Under the pieces are notes generated by a model. It did not search any database. It was given only the letters and a program-made list of their open reading frames with translations, and was not told the origin of the DNA. The position numbers and the translations under genes are program-made. A stretch of 64,000 nucleotides of DNA, from assembly GCA_964006375.1 (NCBI GenBank), contig OZ023265.1, positions 156,280,547-156,344,546 of the forward strand, given 5' to 3'. Of this stretch, positions 60,831 through 64,000 are shown piece after piece. The stretch is from Tillus elongatus. Its lineage: Eukaryota > Arthropoda > Insecta > Coleoptera > Cleridae. Each line of letters begins with the position of its first letter. The first letter of the stretch is position 1.

Positions 60831-60982
60831 CGGCTGCCGTTTAGTTTAAACCATTCGAGCCCGAATTTTGTCACAACGGTTTTATTTATCATAAGTAACC
60901 ACTATGTGAAAACTGGAACCTGTGATGAGCACTAATAAGTACACTTGGAGAACACCCAAATCACCACAATACATATTTCAGA

Positions 60983-61022
60983 GACCTTACGATCGTTTCG
61001 TTGACCATGTCAACATCTTCAG
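60983..61022 (-). ncRNA. Hammerhead-like motif, left arm of palindrome
   Basis: On the minus strand: CTGAAGA, then GTTGAC/GTCAAC-type hairpin, GAAACGATC and GTC. It mirrors 61119-61158. Confidence 0.42.
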
Positions 61023-61118
61023 AGAGAGAAAATTTCTAAAATATAAAACTAGCTACCGTGTATTTGACGCGATATAAATACACGGTAGCTAGTTTTTTAT
61101 TTTAGAATTTTTCTCCCT

Positions 61119-61158
61119 CTGAAGACGTTGACATGGTCAACGAAACGATCGTAAGGTC
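61119..61158 (+). ncRNA. Hammerhead-like motif, right arm of palindrome
   Basis: CTGAAGA (61119-61125) fits the CUGANGA box. Next come one extra C, a perfect GTTGAC-ATG-GTCAAC hairpin (61127-61141), GAAAC (61142-61146), a 9-base loop and GTC (61156-61158). Stem III can form only A-T and C-G, and I do not see a convincing stem I. The order and both invariant boxes are as in PLE hammerheads. Activity is untested and doubtful given the extra base. Confidence 0.45.
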
Positions 61159-61492
61159 TCTGAAATATGTGTTGTGGTGATTTGGGTGTTCTCCAAGTGT
61201 ACTTATAAGTAACCAATGCCGATTCTAGCCCAAGCACGAATGTTACTTCTTATGGAGGTTAATTTTGCAAAATGTTGCCCCCAGCTGTAAACTGCACATG
61301 CGCAAGGTCAGAAAACTTCAATTTGGATATATACTGTTATAATAAATGCAACTGCGAGGTTTTCAACAGTTATTGACCTGAACAGAGCACACAACCGCAC
61401 AAGAGCCAACCTGGACAGATCATCTGGTCTGTTCAGATCAAGAGCTGTTGCAAACCTCGCAGTTGCATCGATAATAACATTAATAACAATCT

Positions 61493-62460
61493 ATGGATAA
61501 ACTGAAGTGTTCTGACCTTAGAGTGTGGTTTCGTTACGTGGATGATATTTTCGCAGTGTAACACAAACGTTTGCAGAATAGAAGATTTTATTGCCAGATT
61601 AAACAATAAATTTGATTCCATAAAATTTACTCACGAATTAGAAATTAATAATAAATTACCCTTTCTAGATGTATTAGTTACCAAGAATAAAGATACTTCA
61701 GAAATTGATGTCTATAGAAAGGAAACCAACACTATAAGCTACATTCCTACCGACTCACATCATACGTACACACAAAAAATGGCCAGTATAAATTTTTTAG
61801 TAAATCGGTTAATTAATTTTCCTTTAAACAAAAGTAGATACACCAAAGAATTAAATTATATCAAGAACGTGGCCGAATATAACGGATACACTGCTTGCCT
61901 GGTGGAAAAATTATTCAACAAACAGAAAACAAAGAAAATGTTGACGGAGTCAACAACGTTTAAAAGATAGGAATCCGCAATAAACTTTGTTTTCTTACCA
62001 TTTGAACCTCGAATCACGAGGGGTCTAAATAGCATTTTAAAAAAAGTCAACTTGCAGCTGACATTTTCGACAAAAAATACCTTAAAAAACTTGCTAGGTA
62101 ACCCAAAAGACAAGGATAGCACGGACACGGACAAAATGTCGGGAATTTATGAAATAAATTGGTAAGATTGTAATCTTAAGTACGTCGGGCAAACAAAAAG
62201 ATCGATTGGAGTTAGATTCAAAGAACACTTAGCCCAATAACGTTACGGTACTATAGATAGATCTACTGTCGCCCGATATATTTGGGATAATAATTATCAC
62301 GTTAATGAAGATAATCTGAAATTAATAAAAAATCTTAGACAACCAGGACAGCTAAATTCCTTCGAAAGTATATATATTGCGAAATATAGTTACAACAAAA
62401 ATTGTATGAACGTGGCACCACCGCCGATTACAAGCCACCTGATCGATTGCTTCGCTAAAT
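61493..62460 (+). pseudogene. PLE: RT palm end and GIY-YIG endonuclease, degraded
   Basis: The frame starts at WFRYVDDIFAV (61526-61557, RT catalytic YVDD). A shifted frame (61542-61970) then gives FIARLNNKFDSIKFTHELEI, NNKLPFLDVLV, and IDVYRKETN. After a stop comes GIYEINW, stop, CNLKYVGQTKRSIGVRFKEH (GIY-YIG), YIWDNNYHVN and a C-terminus VAPPPITSHLIDCFAK. The upstream RT is missing, although the terminal palindrome sits about 290 bp 5'. It differs clearly from the 53 kb PLE, so at least two PLE families are present. Confidence 0.75.
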
Positions 62461-62748
62461 AAAAATTCCCACGTTTTTAACACGTCCTAGAGATAACATA
62501 ATAATACAGATAGTTCCGACAAAGCAAACTATGTTAATTTAGGTGTCGTTGAACCTTTCTAAAATTACTGAAGATGGGCACATTTTAGATAAGTTAGTAG
62601 GGACATTGCAGACCTCGTCCCGCGATAAGTATACAATACACTGCAGAATTTGCCTGCGTTTATTTTCCCATCTCAGTTCGGTCCCTTTACCTAAGATCCT
62701 GTATATAAGGTGATGTTAGTTTTTAAAATAGTTAGAATTTTTCATCCT

Positions 62749-62788
62749 CTGATGACGCAAACTTGGTTAGTGAAACGATCCTCAGGTC
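62749..62788 (+). ncRNA. Hammerhead-like motif at PLE 3' end
   Basis: CTGATGA (62749-62755) is a perfect box. A weak hairpin with AAC-TTG-GTT core, GAAACGATC (from 62772) and GTC (62786-62788) follow. It is in the same orientation as the right arm of the 61 kb palindrome, so these two are the direct pseudo-LTR pair expected of a PLE. Confidence 0.45.
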
Positions 62789-62849
62789 TTTTTTAAAATG
62801 TGTTATGGTGATTTGGGTTCTCCAAGTGTAGTTGCTATTGTAATGGTGT

Positions 62850-64000
62850 TATCAATCTCGCGGGAGCGTTTTGCTAGCTTATTATAGTTTGTTTTAATGC
62901 GAGTTCGCAAAATTGGTGAAATGTTTGAAATTCAAAGAAGTTCCATGCGTTACTAAATAAACATTATAATGAACAACCGAGCCAAAAGCCTTATAGCAAC
63001 TGGTCTGTCCTGACCGGAACTGACCTAATCTCACCTGATGTCAAGCTCACTGTTGGAAGGGACTACAACAAGGAGAAAGGTTTAATGAATGTTTCCTCTT
63101 GTTTCTTCTCCATGATATAACAAATTGAAAAAATTTCTTACACGTAAGTTATATATTTTTGATAAATTATCATGAGGTATCGTCATTTTAATAATTATTT
63201 ATACGTTATGGACAATTGCGCTAACTGGTTGCGACACATGTAAGTTTTGTTAACATTTCCCGAAGGTATCATCATGTTTTTGATAATTCAGGAAAACTAA
63301 AATACCCACACAAGTCTTAAACCACAAGTGTTGTATAAAGTTACCAACCGTCTGGTTGATAAATAAATGCCATAAACGTATCCTGGGCAAACAAAGAATA
63401 AGCGAACCAATATACCACAGAGAGCAAATGGTGGATAACCTCACATTCGTCCCATCAATATTTAACATCGGATTCAACAAGAGGTTCACTAGATTAGAAA
63501 TACGAGGTAAATCTCGTGAGGATAATGGGTTTACGTAGAGCTGGAATATTAATGATATAATCTAACACGATAAACTGTTTGTAGTTTCTATCAGAGCGGA
63601 TTTAAGCAAGTTAGTAAAGTGAGCTTTGAAGTTATCAGGTCTGCTCTTTAAAATGGTCTTGAACTGCCAGTTAATAATTGTGTGTTTTCCGGAGACTGCG
63701 TTAATGCATTGCCATGATTTATAAAAACTTAACAGAAAAATTCCATTTGGATCTTGTATATTAAGTTGTATTGTATAGTAATAGCAAACTCCCAACTAAA
63801 TAATAGCAAGAACTGCCAACTTTTTTCATAGGTATGAAATCTAACCCTTTCCATTGACAGCAGTTACGAACTCTTTGCAGAGAAAGTCATCATTGTTACA
63901 CCAAAAAATGCATCCACTCTTAGATATACCTTCCTTTATCTTCTTTTTTGTGTTTTCTTCTGCGAGTAATTTGCTGATTTGGTGACATGTGAATAGATCT
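62850..64000. other. No gene recognised
   Basis: Frames at 63250-63489 (-), 63356-63538 (+) and 63562-63795 (-) have no motif I can name. The plus frame (INKCHKRILGKQRISEPIYH) reads protein-like but is short. Confidence 0.45.

Larger units (their letters stand above)
60935..61206. repeat. Palindrome of two head-to-head PLE terminal repeats
   Basis: The left arm 60935-61065 and right arm 61076-61206 are inverted copies, from AAGTACACTTGGAGAACACC to GCTACCGTGTATTT, with a 10 bp spacer. Each arm carries a hammerhead-like motif. The right arm is in the same orientation as the PLE body downstream. Confidence 0.85.

Overview
The window is eukaryotic nuclear DNA, most likely from an insect. It is AT-rich and contains no bacterial-style operons. 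I recognise only one host gene, an adenylyl cyclase most like type 3 (ADCY3/Ac3), seen as two spliced exons on the minus strand: 31857-32006 (50 codons, phase 0 at both ends) and 22764-22879 (38 codons plus 2 nt). Both have canonical AG/GT borders, and joined they read through from the last membrane helix into the start of the C1a catalytic domain. The intron between them is about 9.0 kb. I found no other exon, so most of the window is probably intronic or flanking sequence of this gene. The host assignment (insect, perhaps a beetle) is an inference from the transposon mix, not something the sequence proves.

Nearly everything else is decaying transposable elements and simple repeats. At 0-3.2 kb there is a Penelope-like (PLE) fragment with an in-frame TA expansion, a possible hAT end, and repeats next to long (TA)n tracts. 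At 3.3-4.6 kb lies an RNase H-type non-LTR fragment (-). At 5.3-10.6 kb are two restriction-like-endonuclease (R4/NeSL-like) non-LTR elements (-). At 10.8-13.8 kb are two Jockey/CR1-type fragments, then a PLE fragment with an inverted end (13.8-14.7 kb), a DD41D mariner (15.5-16.3 kb, -) and an RTE fragment (17.0-18.4 kb, -). At 19.65-20.8 kb is a ~275 bp tandem array, and at 21.1-22.45 kb another RNase H-type fragment (+). The 9 kb adenylyl cyclase intron holds two piggyBac fragments, a ~350 bp fold-back repeat split by a 1.39 kb candidate solo LTR, several (TA)n tracts and an unrecognised acidic reading frame.

Beyond the 32 kb exon come an 815 bp terminal-inverted-repeat element (32.3-33.1 kb), a DD41D mariner (34.9-36.1 kb), and a nearly full-length but broken Jockey/CR1 element A (36.4-41.35 kb) whose endonuclease is split by element B. 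Three more B copies lie at 42.3, 45.5 and 50.4 kb, with a mariner fragment at 44.9 kb, a hAT transposase relic at 47.2-48.7 kb and a further retrotransposon relic at 48.7-49.9 kb. At 52.4-54.9 kb is a PLE insertion with a 17 bp target duplication, long inverted arms and an intact 335-codon RT/GIY-YIG frame. Further on are a tRNA-like SINE candidate (55.0 kb), a degraded PLE (55.7-56.6 kb), a DD41D mariner with only two in-frame stops (56.8-58.9 kb), an intact fold-back repeat (59.95-60.3 kb) and a PLE (60.9-62.8 kb) whose terminal repeats carry hammerhead-like motifs.

No complete autonomous system is evident. The most noteworthy observations are the adenylyl cyclase exons, the hammerhead-like motifs and repeated inverted architecture of the PLEs, the near-intact DD41D mariner with a large inverted 5' arm, and the birth of a TA microsatellite inside a PLE reading frame.
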